Shown: positions 8,161 through 16,683, numbered from the stretch's first letter. The stretch is DNA of 64,000 nucleotides from Oscillospiraceae bacterium (GCA_902795195.1 CADBKF010000007.1:1-64000); one strand, 5' to 3'. The notes: generated by a model from the sequence alone, not told the origin. Numbers and translations: made by a program.

Positions 8161-10449
8161 TTACTTGACAGTCAGCTTCTGCGCTTCCTTGTAGGGCTTG
8201 AAGAGCTGATACAGCAGCGCAGCCAGCGCCAGCAGGGCAATGATCAAACCGATCACGTTGACGCCGCCGGCGAACAGGCGGCCGATCTGCCAGACCATCA
8301 GCGCGATCACATAGGCGAACGCGCACTGGTAGCCGATGGCAAACAGGGTCCACTTGGGGCTGTTCATCTCACGCTTGATGGCGCCCATGGCTGCGAAGCA
8401 AGGCGCGCACAGCAGGTTGAAGAGCATGAAGGCAAAGGCAGCGAGCTTGCCGTGGCCGTTGGAGAAGTCGTTAAAGTCGGCTTCCACCTTCGACCAGATC
8501 TGATCGCCGTTCTCCTCGAGCTGTTCCTCGCCGTCCTGATCGTCGTAGTTGTACAGAACGGCGAAGGTGCCGACGACCTCTTCCTTGGCAACCAGGCCGG
8601 TCACCGTGGCAACGGTGGGCTTCCAGTCGCCGAAGCCCAGGGGCTTGAAGATGATGGAAACGGGCTGCGCAACGCGGGCCAGGATGGAGTCGTCCATGGG
8701 CTCGACCTCGTCCTCGGGGATGCTCATGCGCTCAGCGACCTGCACGACGTAGTCCTCGGTGACGATGCTCTCGTCCTCGTAGAGCTCATCGACCATGCCG
8801 AAGTGGCCGTTCACAACACCGAAGCCGGAGAGGAACCAGATGACGATGGAGGCGATGACAATGACGGTGCCGGCGCGCTTGATGAAGGACCAGCCGCGCT
8901 CCCAGGTGCCGCGCAGCACGTTGCCGACGGACGGGGCGTGGTAGGCGGGCAGCTCCATGACGAACGGAGCCGGGTCGCCGGCAAAGCGCTTGGTCTTCTT
9001 CAGCATGATGCCGGAGACGACGATGGAGGCAATGCCGATGAAGTAGGCGGAGGTTGCGATCCAGGTGCTGCCGCCGAACAGAGCGCCGGCGATCAGGCCG
9101 ATGATGGGCAGCTTCGCGCCGCAGGGCATGAAGGTGGTGGTCGTGATCGTCATGCGGCGGTCACGCTCGTTTTCGATGGTACGGGAGGCCATGATGCCGG
9201 GGATGCCGCAGCCGGTGGCGACGAGCATCGGGATGAAGCTCTTGCCGGACAGGCCGAAGCGGCGGAAGATCCGGTCCATGATGAAGGCGATACGGGCCAT
9301 GTAGCCGATGTCCTCGAGGATGCAGAGCATCAGGAAGAGCACGAGCATCTGGGGCACGAAGCCGAGCACCGCGCCGACGCCGGCGATGATGCCGTCAGAG
9401 ATCAGGCCGACCAGCCAGGACGCAGCGCCCCAGCCTTCGAGCAGAGAACGGGAGCCTTCGACCAGCCACTCGCCGCCGAGCACGTCGTTTGCCCAGTCGG
9501 TGAGGAAGGTGCCGATGCCGATGCCGCCGTCGGCAACAGACTTGCCCATGGAGATGGCATAGACCAGGAACATTACGCAAGCGAAGATCGGCAGGGCCAG
9601 CCAGCGGTTGGTCACGATCTTGTCGATCTTGTCGGACACGGTGAGCGCGCCCTTTTCCTTCTTCTTGTGGATGCCCTTGAGCGTCTGGCCGATGTAGACG
9701 TAGCGCTCGTTGGTGATGATGGACTCAGCGTCGTCGTCGAGCTCCTTCTCGACTTCGGCGATGTGCGCCTCGACGTCCTTCTTGGTCTCGGCGTTGAGCT
9801 TGAGCTGCTCGGTCGCCTTTTCATCGCGCTCAAAGAGCTTGATGGCGTACCAGCGCTGCTGGCCCTCGGGCAGGCCCGCGACCGCGTGCTCCTCGATGTG
9901 CGCCAGCACATGCTCGACGGTGCCGGAGAAGTTGTGGGTGGGCACGGCCTTGCCGCTCTTGGCGGCCTCGATGGCAGCCTTGGCGGCCGCGTCGATGCCC
10001 TGGCCCTTGAGGGCGGAGATCTCCACCACCGGGCAGCCGAGACGACGGCTGAGCTCCTTGACGTTCACGGTGTCGCCGGCCTTCTTGACCAGGTCCATCA
10101 TGTTCAGGGCGATGACGGTGGGGATGCCCAGCTCGGTCAGCTGGGTGGTTAAGTACAGGTTGCGCTCAAGGTTGGTGGCGTCCACGATGTTGAGGATCGC
10201 GTCGGGCTTTTCCTCCAGCAGGTAGTTTCTCGCCACGACCTCCTCCAGGGTGTAGGGGGAGAGGGAGTAGATGCCGGGCAGGTCGGTCAGCGTGACGCTC
10301 TTGTCAACGCTCAGCTTGCCTTCCTTCTTTTCCACGGTGACGCCGGGCCAGTTGCCGACGTACTGATTGGCGCCGGTCAGCTTGTTGAACAGGGTGGTTT
10401 TGCCGCTGTTCGGGTTGCCGGCCAGAGCAATGCGAAGTTGTTTGTCCAT
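8161..10449 (-). CDS. feoB: Ferrous iron transport protein B
   Basis: GTP-dependent ferrous iron transporter of the cytoplasmic membrane. The 762-residue protein has an N-terminal G domain with G1 GNPNSGKTT (11-19), G3 DLPG (56-59) and G4 NMMD (116-119). A charged helical linker with many Glu and Lys follows (about 190-270), then a polytopic membrane domain with two Gate-like repeats. An acidic loop (about residues 555-590) splits the membrane part. It lies 12 bp after feoA with SD GGAGG. Confidence 0.97.
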   Translation of the reverse strand: MDKQLRIALAGNPNSGKTTLFNKLTGANQYVGNWPGVTVEKKEGKLSVDKSVTLTDLPGIYSLSPYTLEEVVARNYLLEEKPDAILNIVDATNLERNLYLTTQLTELGIPTVIALNMMDLVKKAGDTVNVKELSRRLGCPVVEISALKGQGIDAAAKAAIEAAKSGKAVPTHNFSGTVEHVLAHIEEHAVAGLPEGQQRWYAIKLFERDEKATEQLKLNAETKKDVEAHIAEVEKELDDDAESIITNERYVYIGQTLKGIHKKKEKGALTVSDKIDKIVTNRWLALPIFACVMFLVYAISMGKSVADGGIGIGTFLTDWANDVLGGEWLVEGSRSLLEGWGAASWLVGLISDGIIAGVGAVLGFVPQMLVLFLMLCILEDIGYMARIAFIMDRIFRRFGLSGKSFIPMLVATGCGIPGIMASRTIENERDRRMTITTTTFMPCGAKLPIIGLIAGALFGGSTWIATSAYFIGIASIVVSGIMLKKTKRFAGDPAPFVMELPAYHAPSVGNVLRGTWERGWSFIKRAGTVIVIASIVIWFLSGFGVVNGHFGMVDELYEDESIVTEDYVVQVAERMSIPEDEVEPMDDSILARVAQPVSIIFKPLGFGDWKPTVATVTGLVAKEEVVGTFAVLYNYDDQDGEEQLEENGDQIWSKVEADFNDFSNGHGKLAAFAFMLFNLLCAPCFAAMGAIKREMNSPKWTLFAIGYQCAFAYVIALMVWQIGRLFAGGVNVIGLIIALLALAALLYQLFKPYKEAQKLTVK

Positions 10450-10461
10450 ACTGCTGCCTCC

Positions 10462-10689
10462 TTACCTGACCTCGATCATTTCCGCGTCGGCCTTGCGCAG
10501 GCTGAGCTCATAATCTCGGACGTTAATTTCAATGGGGTCTCCCAGCGGGGCCAGCTTGCGGACATAGATCTCCACGCCTTTGGTGATGCCCATGTCCATG
10601 ATGCGGCGCTTGACCGCGCCCTCGCCGTGCAGCTTGACGACGGTTGCCGTCTCGCCGACTTTGACATCTCGCAGTGTTTTCATCTGCAT
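10462..10689 (-). CDS. feoA: FeoA domain protein (copy 2)
   Basis: A 75-residue SH3-like FeoA protein, a cytoplasmic partner of FeoB. The characteristic RRIMDMGITKG segment at about 28-38 matches the FeoA core (RLxxLGxxxG). It is encoded directly before feoB and after a second feoA-like gene, a common tandem arrangement in Clostridia. An SD (AAGGAGA) lies 6 nt upstream. Confidence 0.93.
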   Translation of the reverse strand: MQMKTLRDVKVGETATVVKLHGEGAVKRRIMDMGITKGVEIYVRKLAPLGDPIEINVRDYELSLRKADAEMIEVR

Positions 10690-10704
10690 TCTCCTTTTCT
10701 ATTC

Positions 10705-10917
10705 TTATTTAATAAAAATCTTACCTGCCATCTCGCGGCTGATTGCCACGCGGGATTCCTTGACGCGGACGATGAGGTTTCCGCCGATCGTGCTGAGCAC
10801 CGTGACCACGCTGCCGGGGACAAAGCCCATGTCCTCCAGGTGCTTTTTGACGTCCGGTGTGCCGCCGACGCGGAGGATGACGCTCTCCTCGCCCAAATTT
10901 GCCATTGCCAGGGGCAT
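10705..10917 (-). CDS. feoA: FeoA domain protein (copy 1)
   Basis: A 70-residue FeoA-like protein. The core KHLEDMGFVPGS (about 25-36) and ending REMAGKIFI are typical of FeoA. The start at 10917 is chosen because an AAAGGAG SD lies just upstream; the upstream in-frame extension runs through the operator region and is unlikely to be translated. First gene of the feo operon, with a roughly 210-nt leader. Confidence 0.92.
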   Translation of the reverse strand: MPLAMANLGEESVILRVGGTPDVKKHLEDMGFVPGSVVTVLSTIGGNLIVRVKESRVAISREMAGKIFIK

Positions 10918-10980
10918 GACGAATCTCCTTTCTGTCTGTGCGAAAAAGTCAGTGGAAGCCAAGGAACCATGTTGTCTGGA

Positions 10981-10996
10981 GTTAGCTCTCTCTAAC
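10981..10996. promoter_or_regulatory. DtxR-like palindrome in the feo leader
   Basis: GTTAGCTCTCTCTAAC: 5-bp inverted arms (GTTAG/CTAAC) with a 6-bp centre. The half-site resembles DtxR/IdeR-type iron-dependent repressor boxes (TTAG...CTAA). A second copy with identical spacing lies next to the promoter at 11114-11129. Confidence 0.6.
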
Positions 10997-11113
10997 TTTG
11001 CGGGGTGAAAAAAGCTCGTTTTCACGAACGACTCTGATGAGATGGCCCGATGTTCCGACGTTTTTCGGAACAAAAACAGTCTGCTGCGCCCCGCAGGGGT
11101 GCTTTTGCAGATG

Positions 11114-11129
11114 GTTAGCCATCTCTAAT
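11114..11129. promoter_or_regulatory. Second DtxR-like palindrome at the feo transcription start
   Basis: GTTAGCCATCTCTAAT has the same 5-6-5 layout as 10981-10996 with one arm mismatch. It begins about 7 bp downstream of the -10 of the leftward feo promoter, where a repressor would block initiation. Further GTTAG half-sites lie at the promoter spacer (about 11149-11155) and upstream (11168-11174). Confidence 0.6.
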
Positions 11130-11136
11130 CGATGAC

Positions 11137-11165
11137 AGTTTACCACATCTAACTAAAGTTGTCAA
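11137..11165 (-). promoter_or_regulatory. feo operon promoter
   Basis: On the minus strand, -35 TTGACA (11165-11160), 17-bp spacer, -10 TAAACT (11142-11137). Overlapped and flanked by GTTAG half-sites, consistent with iron-dependent repression. Confidence 0.75.
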
Positions 11166-11200
11166 TAGCTAACTTTCACGAAAAAGAGATGCGGAATACA

Positions 11201-11240
11201 AAAGAGATGCAGCAGAATGATTCTGCTGCATCTCTTTTTT
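11201..11240. terminator. Terminator hairpin between GH13 gene and feo promoter
   Basis: A 17-bp perfect inverted repeat (11201-11217 with 11221-11237) with T run on the + side and a shorter one on the minus side. It probably ends leftward transcription from the GH13 gene before the feo promoter. Confidence 0.8.
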
Positions 11241-11260
11241 GCATTTGGTTTGACAATTAT

Positions 11261-11445
11261 CGGAAGCTGCGGGCCCAGTTGCAGCATGCCGTAGTGGCCG
11301 ATGCCCACATCGGCCATAAAGGTACATTGCAGGACGAAGCATCATGGCCGATGTGGGCATCGGCCACTACGATGTCATCCTGAGCGCCTTGAAGGGCGTT
11401 CTGCATGGATGGGACAATTTCACCGGAAGCTGCGGGCCCAGTTGC
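11261..11445. repeat. 80-bp GTAG-headed palindromic element (type A, copy 1) flanked by a 22-bp direct repeat
   Basis: The element at 11291-11370 has perfect 27-bp terminal inverted repeats (11291-11317, 11344-11370), each beginning GTAG at the outer end and containing its own small palindrome GGCCGATG...CATCGGCC. It is bracketed by a 22-bp direct repeat (11261-11282 and 11424-11445) that is the 3' end of the GH13 gene, so the last codons of that gene are present twice. Between element and right repeat is a TGTCATCCTGAGC fragment resembling the type B repeats. Other copies: 58984-59063, and a half copy at 32207-32233. Confidence 0.85.
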
Positions 11446-12991
11446 GGAGGGAGCCCAGGTGACGGTTGTCGTCCACCTCGCGGCGCATGCGGTCGGTGAG
11501 CGGGCCGTTGGCTGCCATGCGGGCGAGGATGTAGGATTGCAGCTCGCCCACGTCCATCTCATCGATGGACTTGCCGGCCGGCGGGGCGGATACGGCAGGC
11601 TGCGCCGCAGGGCCGGTCTCAGCGGGCGCCTGATACGCAATCGCGGGGATCGCCTCATAGCTTTGCGGTTCGTTTTCTGCCTCCGGCAGCAGCAGGACGG
11701 CACTGTGCGGCTGTACGGTGAGGGCCACTTTTCCGTCCTGCGCGGCAAGGCGCTCGCCGGTGAGCGGCGCTGCATATCCTGGCAGCCGGGCGTCCAGCCA
11801 CAGCTCTGCCGGACTGTCTCCGTTGTTGGCCGCGACCAGCAGCTCTGCATCCCCCAGCTGCCGGGCGAAGGCATACACCGTGGTGGTCAGCTGCAGCTGG
11901 CGGTATTCGCCCGCCTGCATCACCGGATGCGTCCGGTAGAGCTCGGCCAGCCGGGCAATCAGCGCCTGCTGGGGGCAGGCCGGCAGGGCCTCGAGCGACA
12001 GCGCCGGGCGCAGCGAGGCGTCCGAGCCGTGCTCCTTGCGGCCCTCGATGGCAAATTCCGAGCCGTAATAGACCGACGGGATGCCGGGCAGCGTGAAGAG
12101 CAGCACGTGGACGGGGAAGAAGTCCGCCTTGCAGCGCAGCCGGGTCTGGATGCGCTCGACGTCGTGGTTGTCGACAAAGTTGTAGAGCTGATAGCTCAGC
12201 GGCCCGAGCTGGCCGATCGTGTGGGCGAGCTCGAAATAATTGTGGTCGTTGTGGGCTGAGTAGAGCGCCTTGTGCAGCCGGTAGTTGGTCACGCTATGCA
12301 GCCCGGCGTCGCGGATCCAGCGGATGTACTCGCCGTGGATCACCTCGCCCATCAGCCAGAAATCGGGCTTGAGCGTCTCGGTGAAGCCGCGCAGCTGCTG
12401 CAGAAAGCCGAAGTCCAGCACGTCGGCGGCGTCCAGCCGCAGGCCGTCCACGTCAAATTCCTCGACCCAGAAGCGGACTGTGTCCAGATGATACTGCCGC
12501 ACGGCGGGGTTCTGCAGGTTCAGCTTCGCCAGCAGCTCGTAGCCGCCCCAGGTCTCGTAGCGCAGACCGTCGTGATAGCCGTTGTCGCCGGAAAAATCGA
12601 CGCCCTGGTACCAGTCGCGGTAAGCCGAGCCCTCCCGATGGGCCAGCAGGTCCCGGAAGGCGAAAAATTCGCGCCCCGTGTGGTTGAACACCGCGTCGAA
12701 GATCACGTGCAGGCCCATGCTGTGGCAGTGGGCCACAAAGTCCTTCAGATCCTCGTTTGTACCCAGCCGCCGGTCGAGCTGCCGATAGTCGGTCGTCTCA
12801 TAGCCGTGCCCGACGGATTCAAACAGCGGCCCGATGTAGAGCCCGCGAAAGCCCATCTTCTGAATATGCGCGACCCAGGGCCAAAGCTGCCGCAGCCGCG
12901 GCACGGGGTCGCCGCCCTCATTTTGCAGTGGCGCGCCGGTCAGCCCCAGGGGATAGATGTGATAAAACGCACCCTGCTGATACCATTTCAA
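11420..12991 (-). CDS. Alpha-amylase family (GH13) glycoside hydrolase
   Basis: A 523-residue intracellular (no signal peptide) GH13 enzyme acting on alpha-glucans or maltodextrins. Conserved regions: I DAVFNH (99-104), II DGLRLDAAD with nucleophile Asp187 (182-190), III GEVIHGEY with acid Glu216, IV FVDNHD (272-277). The C-terminal beta domain follows. Residues about 465-523 are an extra low-similarity tail ending NWARSFR, a segment also duplicated downstream by a repeat. Cyclomaltodextrinase/neopullulanase-like, exact specificity unresolved. SD AAGGAAG precedes the ATG and its own promoter lies at 13025-13052. Confidence 0.9.
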   Translation of the reverse strand: MKWYQQGAFYHIYPLGLTGAPLQNEGGDPVPRLRQLWPWVAHIQKMGFRGLYIGPLFESVGHGYETTDYRQLDRRLGTNEDLKDFVAHCHSMGLHVIFDAVFNHTGREFFAFRDLLAHREGSAYRDWYQGVDFSGDNGYHDGLRYETWGGYELLAKLNLQNPAVRQYHLDTVRFWVEEFDVDGLRLDAADVLDFGFLQQLRGFTETLKPDFWLMGEVIHGEYIRWIRDAGLHSVTNYRLHKALYSAHNDHNYFELAHTIGQLGPLSYQLYNFVDNHDVERIQTRLRCKADFFPVHVLLFTLPGIPSVYYGSEFAIEGRKEHGSDASLRPALSLEALPACPQQALIARLAELYRTHPVMQAGEYRQLQLTTTVYAFARQLGDAELLVAANNGDSPAELWLDARLPGYAAPLTGERLAAQDGKVALTVQPHSAVLLLPEAENEPQSYEAIPAIAYQAPAETGPAAQPAVSAPPAGKSIDEMDVGELQSYILARMAANGPLTDRMRREVDDNRHLGSLRNWARSFR

Positions 12992-13024
12992 ATCAAAACA
13001 CTTCCTTGCATAGAGAGTTTCGAT

Positions 13025-13052
13025 ATTATATCACAAACTCCCCGGAATGCAA
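13025..13052 (-). promoter_or_regulatory. Promoter of the GH13 gene
   Basis: Minus strand -35 TTGCAT (13052-13047), 16-bp spacer, -10 TATAAT (13030-13025) preceded by TGTGA (extended -10). Confidence 0.7.
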
Positions 13053-13075
13053 CTGAAAAATTCCCAAAACCGGGC

Positions 13076-13104
13076 TTGATATCCGGGGGGAAAGAGGGTA
13101 TAAT
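13076..13104 (+). promoter_or_regulatory. Promoter of the PfkB kinase gene
   Basis: -35 TTGATA (13076-13081), 17-bp spacer, -10 TATAAT (13099-13104), 44 bp before the ATG. It is divergent from the GH13 promoter. Confidence 0.8.
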
Positions 13105-13148
13105 CGAGACAAAAGGAACCTTGCTCTGCAACGAAAGGAGACTTCCTC

Positions 13149-13937
13149 ATGAGTAGAATCGCCTGTATCGGGGACAGCTGCGTGGACCACTATACGCAGC
13201 AGGGGCAGAAATTCCCCGGCGGCAATCCGGTCAATTTTGCGGTGTATGTGCGAAGACTCGGCGGCGAGGCAGCCTTCATCGGCGCCGTGGGCAGCGATGA
13301 GGACGGCGCGCTCGTCTGCCAGGCGCTGCGGGACAAGGACGTGGATGTGAGCCATGTGCAGGTGCTGCCGGGCCCGACGCCCACCACGCAGGTCGAAATG
13401 CAGGACGGCAACCGCGTCTTTACGGCCTACGACACCGGCGTGATGGAGCAGTATCAGCTGCGGGACGAGGATTTTGACTTCATCGGCACCTACGATCTGG
13501 CGGTCTCGGCCCTCTGGGGCCGCTGCGAGGCCGACCTGGGCCGCATCCGGGCCATGGGCGTCCCGGTGGCCTTTGACTGCGCCGACCTGCCCGAGGACCC
13601 GGCTGCGCAGACGGCGCTTCCCAACACCGACATCGCCTTTTTCTCCGACGACGGGGCTGAGGAAGCGGCGCTCAAGCAGCACATGCTGGCCCTGGCCGCG
13701 CTGGGCCCCAGGATCGTGGTGGCCATGCGGGGCAAGCAGGGGAGCCTGGCCTATGAGGACGGGCAGTTTTACAGCCAGGCGGCCATCGACTGTGAGGTGG
13801 TCGACACCCTGGGCGCCGGCGACAGCTTCATTGCCGGCTTCCTGCACGGCCTGCTCAGCGGCCTGCCCATGCAGGAGCGCATGCGCCTCGGCGCGGAAAA
13901 CGCCTCGATCACGATCGGCTATCTCGGCGCGTGGTAA
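13149..13937 (+). CDS. PfkB-family sugar kinase, fructoselysine 6-kinase-like
   Basis: A 262-residue ATP-dependent sugar kinase of the ribokinase family. N-terminal GGNPVNFAVYVRRLGG substrate motif (about 24-39) and C-terminal DTLGAGDSF with catalytic Asp (near 220). The N-terminus (GDSCVDHY) and short length resemble FrlD, which phosphorylates fructoselysine, but the deglycase (frlB) is not adjacent, so the substrate is uncertain. SD AAAGGAG precedes the ATG. Monocistronic, with promoter and terminator on either side. Confidence 0.85.
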   Translation: MSRIACIGDSCVDHYTQQGQKFPGGNPVNFAVYVRRLGGEAAFIGAVGSDEDGALVCQALRDKDVDVSHVQVLPGPTPTTQVEMQDGNRVFTAYDTGVMEQYQLRDEDFDFIGTYDLAVSALWGRCEADLGRIRAMGVPVAFDCADLPEDPAAQTALPNTDIAFFSDDGAEEAALKQHMLALAALGPRIVVAMRGKQGSLAYEDGQFYSQAAIDCEVVDTLGAGDSFIAGFLHGLLSGLPMQERMRLGAENASITIGYLGAW

Positions 13938-13950
13938 AAATTCAGAAAAA

Positions 13951-13988
13951 AAGCAACCCGGCATCCGCGGATGCCGGGTTCTTGCTTT
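13951..13988. terminator. Bidirectional terminator between convergent genes
   Basis: Strong hairpin with a 13-bp core (AACCCGGCATCCG with CGGATGCCGGGTT, 13955-13980), extended by an AAGC/GCTT outer stem. It lies between the convergent kinase and TrkA-C genes. Confidence 0.85.
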
Positions 13989-14697
13989 AGTCCGAAAAAT
14001 ATTCTTTTGCGGAAAAAACCTCGCACAGGTGGGCATAGTCGCCGAATACGGTCACGCGGTCGCCGGGGTGCAGGACCGTCTCTGCGTTGGCGGCGATGGC
14101 CTTTTCACCGGGGCGCTCCACCAGCAGCACCAGAATGTTCTGCTGCCGCTTGAGGTCGGCCTCGAGCAGGGTCTTGCCGTCGAGCACCGGCGGCACCACC
14201 TTGAGCGTCACCTGGGCGATCGCGTCCTTGTCGATCTGATCAAACGGCGTGATGCTGTTGTAGGCATCCTCGCCGGTCATGCGGCCGGCCAGGCGCTCGA
14301 TCTGCCGGTCGAGCCAGAAGCGCACCACGCGCACCCGGGAGAGCACAATCACGCCCAGGGCTACGCTGATGGGGATCAGCATACTGATGATGTGCGCGCC
14401 GAGCTGCGAGAGCTTCATGGACACGAACACATTGACGAAGGCCGAAACGATCGTGATGTTGAACACGTAGCCGAAGAGCATCGTGATGTGCGCCAGGCGC
14501 CGCCGCGAGCGGTTGGAGAGGATCATTTCGCTCTCGTGCGTGGTGAAGCCGCAGCCGGTCAGCAGGGACGTGACCTGAAAGCGGGCCTTGTCCATCGGCA
14601 GGCCGATCAGCCGGAAGAGCACCGTAAAGACCTCGGAGATGACCCAGTAGAGGAAAATGAGCAGGGCAAAGAGGGTTGCAGCAACGTAGATATTCAT
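13987..14697 (-). CDS. Membrane protein with C-terminal TrkA-C (RCK_C) domain
   Basis: A 236-residue protein. N-terminal helix (about 5-25), two further hydrophobic segments (about 70-120), then a soluble C-terminal TrkA-C-like domain (about 155-230) with PPVLDGKTLLEADL and LHPGDRVTVFGD, the fold that senses ions or nucleotides in Trk/Ktr and related transporters. It probably regulates or forms part of a cation transport system, but no channel gene is adjacent. It overlaps the upstream deoxyribonucleotidase gene by 4 bp. Confidence 0.8.
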   Translation of the reverse strand: MNIYVAATLFALLIFLYWVISEVFTVLFRLIGLPMDKARFQVTSLLTGCGFTTHESEMILSNRSRRRLAHITMLFGYVFNITIVSAFVNVFVSMKLSQLGAHIISMLIPISVALGVIVLSRVRVVRFWLDRQIERLAGRMTGEDAYNSITPFDQIDKDAIAQVTLKVVPPVLDGKTLLEADLKRQQNILVLLVERPGEKAIAANAETVLHPGDRVTVFGDYAHLCEVFSAKEYFSD

Positions 14698-15260
14698 ACC
14701 GCCACCGCCTCCTTTTCCGCAGCCAGGCTTGCGATCACGGCCTCGATCTCGGCCCAGCTGCTCACGCGGATCATGCCGTTGGCCTCGGCGTCGTAGTCCA
14801 TATTGTGCGGCGCGGTGACCAGAATTTTGTGGTAGTCGCCGCCCACGAGGTTATGTACGCCGTCGTCTATGAGCACGTCGCCGCGGATCAGCTGCTTGCG
14901 GCAGGTGATGATGACCTGTTCCCAGCGCAGAAACGGGAAGTAGCGGAAGAGCAGCTCGTTCATCTTCTCGGGGACCGAGTCGCACTCGGTGGCGGTGACG
15001 ATGTAGACCTCATGCCCGGCGGCCATGAGCCGCTGCAGCGCCTCGGCGGCGCCGGGGATCGGCTCCACGGTCTTCCAGAAGCCGGGGGTCATGGGGATCT
15101 CGTAGATCTGCTCCCAGCTCAAGCCGTCGTAGGCCGCAGAGACATCCCAGCTGCGGATGTCCTCATAGCGCACGTCGCGGCCGTAGCGCTCGTTGGCGCC
15201 CTTGACCCAGGCCTTGAGCAGCTGCTCAATGGTATCGTCCATATCGACCAGAATGACCAT
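14694..15260 (-). CDS. 5'(3')-deoxyribonucleotidase-like HAD phosphatase
   Basis: A 188-residue HAD-superfamily hydrolase. The DMDDT nucleophile motif near the N-terminus (residues 6-10) and the second acidic pair in VLIDDG match the NT5C family, which dephosphorylates deoxyribonucleoside monophosphates. The start at 15260 is chosen because an AAAGGAG SD lies 9 bp upstream; longer in-frame extensions run into AT-rich repeats. The TrkA-C gene follows with a 4-bp overlap. Confidence 0.85.
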   Translation of the reverse strand: MVILVDMDDTIEQLLKAWVKGANERYGRDVRYEDIRSWDVSAAYDGLSWEQIYEIPMTPGFWKTVEPIPGAAEALQRLMAAGHEVYIVTATECDSVPEKMNELLFRYFPFLRWEQVIITCRKQLIRGDVLIDDGVHNLVGGDYHKILVTAPHNMDYDAEANGMIRVSSWAEIEAVIASLAAEKEAVAV

Positions 15261-15300
15261 AGGGTTGTCTCCTTTTTCCGTGAAAGTATTGCTTTCATCA

Positions 15301-15480
15301 TATGCAAGCTGGGATGAGAGAGGAAAAATGAAAGAATGAGAATATGAAAAAATGAAAAAATTGCGGTGTTTTTCATATCGCGATATGAAAAACAATTCAA
15401 ATTCATCCCGAAGGGATACCTTAATTCTTTCATTGTTTCATTGTTTCATTGTTTCATTCCTTTGCTGTTGCGCAGCAAAA
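15301..15480. repeat. AT-rich intergenic repeat region with 26-bp palindrome and octamer tandem
   Basis: The 257-bp gap between the deoxyribonucleotidase and DUF4317 genes contains a perfect 26-bp palindrome (15368-15393), GAAT/GAAA-rich flanks and a tandem of TTTCATTG octamers (15428-15459, last copy TTTCATTC). The word AATTGCGGTGT is shared with the repeat region at 35703-35901. No gene is seen. Confidence 0.7.
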
Positions 15481-15517
15481 CCAAAGCGCCGCGCGGCGAA
15501 ACGGGTTGTGCGCCGCT

Positions 15518-16645
15518 TCAGGCTTCGTCGGCAAACTGCAGGTTCACGTCGTTGAGGGCCACACCCTCGTCCACGTTGAGCACCAGATAGTGTGCGCCGC
15601 CCATCGTGCGCAGGCTGATGAGATCCTGCCGCTCGGGGTCGAGCTTGATGGTGGCATAGGGGGTCTTGTACTCGAGCTTGTTTGTGCCCAGCAGATTCTG
15701 CGGCGGCAGCTGGCTGTCGGTGCCGAAGGCGGAGTCGAACTGCACGTTGAAGGCGGCCAGCTTCTGCTCGGTCACGCCGGAGGACTGCAGCACCGCGCCG
15801 ATCTCCTCGCGGGAGACGGCCAGCGGCTCAGCGATCTTGGCCTCCTTGTGCAGGGCGACCATCTCGCGCAGGCCCGTGTGGACGGCCTGCACCACGGGCA
15901 GCCGGCATTCGTCCTCCAGCGCGTCGGTCAACACGTCGCGGAAGGTCTCCTGCTGCTCAGGCACCGGCATCGGCGGCTTGGTGTGGAACACGGCGTCAAA
16001 GAGCTCGTCGTAGCTGCCCTTGCCGCCCTTGGTGTAGTAGAGCGCGCCGTAGAGGTTGGTCGCGCGCTCGTCGAAGGCCGGGAACAGGAAGCCCAGATTC
16101 GGCGCGCCCACGACGCGCTCGGTGGGACGGTTCTCAAAGCTGCTGGCCTGCACGTCAAAGTGCAGCACCGAGAGCACCTCCTTGACCGGGCAGATGCTGC
16201 AGATGATGTAGGAAAACTGCGTGTCGTCGTCGCTGCCGCCGTCCCCGCGATAGGGGACGTCGTAGGTATCTGCAGCCAGTAAAATCAGGTAGTTTTCGTC
16301 AAAATGGAGTGTTTTCGTGATTTTTTCAAAGAGCTCGGCGCGGGCCTCCTCGTCGGCGCAGGCGCTCTCGCGCAGCTTCATGAGCAGGCGGTGCTCGTCG
16401 CTGTCCGCCACCTGGGCGGTGGAGAAGACCACGTCGGTCAGCGTCTTGCCGATCGTGCCGGAGATGGCCTTTTTCAGCAGCTCCAGGTATTTTTCCTGCG
16501 CCGCCTGGGGCAGCATGCCCATGGACTCGGCAAACTCGGTGATGACCTCACCGGTCTGGTTGACATAACATCCGTATACTTTCGTGATCGCGCTGCGGTC
16601 ATACTTGAATCTCCGCCGCAGCTCCGATACTTCTTTATCGATCAT
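15518..16645 (-). CDS. DUF4317 family protein
   Basis: A 375-residue cytoplasmic protein of the DUF4317 family, widespread in Clostridia and of unknown function. The N-terminal MIDKEVSELRRRFK and the internal CPVKEVLSVLHFD segment are typical as I recall the family. No catalytic motif is evident. The start at 16645 is preferred because AGGAGG lies 6 bp upstream. It is divergently transcribed from the dihydropyrimidinase gene. Confidence 0.82.
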   Translation of the reverse strand: MIDKEVSELRRRFKYDRSAITKVYGCYVNQTGEVITEFAESMGMLPQAAQEKYLELLKKAISGTIGKTLTDVVFSTAQVADSDEHRLLMKLRESACADEEARAELFEKITKTLHFDENYLILLAADTYDVPYRGDGGSDDDTQFSYIICSICPVKEVLSVLHFDVQASSFENRPTERVVGAPNLGFLFPAFDERATNLYGALYYTKGGKGSYDELFDAVFHTKPPMPVPEQQETFRDVLTDALEDECRLPVVQAVHTGLREMVALHKEAKIAEPLAVSREEIGAVLQSSGVTEQKLAAFNVQFDSAFGTDSQLPPQNLLGTNKLEYKTPYATIKLDPERQDLISLRTMGGAHYLVLNVDEGVALNDVNLQFADEA

Positions 16646-16674
16646 TTTTGAGCCTCCTTTGTACATACCTCGGC

Positions 16675-16683
16675 ATTATATCA
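16675..16683 (-). promoter_or_regulatory. Extended -10 promoter of the DUF4317 gene
   Basis: Minus strand TGATATAAT (TG plus TATAAT at 16680-16675). No good -35 at 17 bp, consistent with an extended -10 promoter. Confidence 0.55.

Noticed and set aside
10918-11073. N-terminal extension of the first FeoA protein
   Set aside because: The frame is open upstream but covers the operator region, while an AAAGGAG SD sits directly before the ATG at 10917 that gives a normal-length FeoA.
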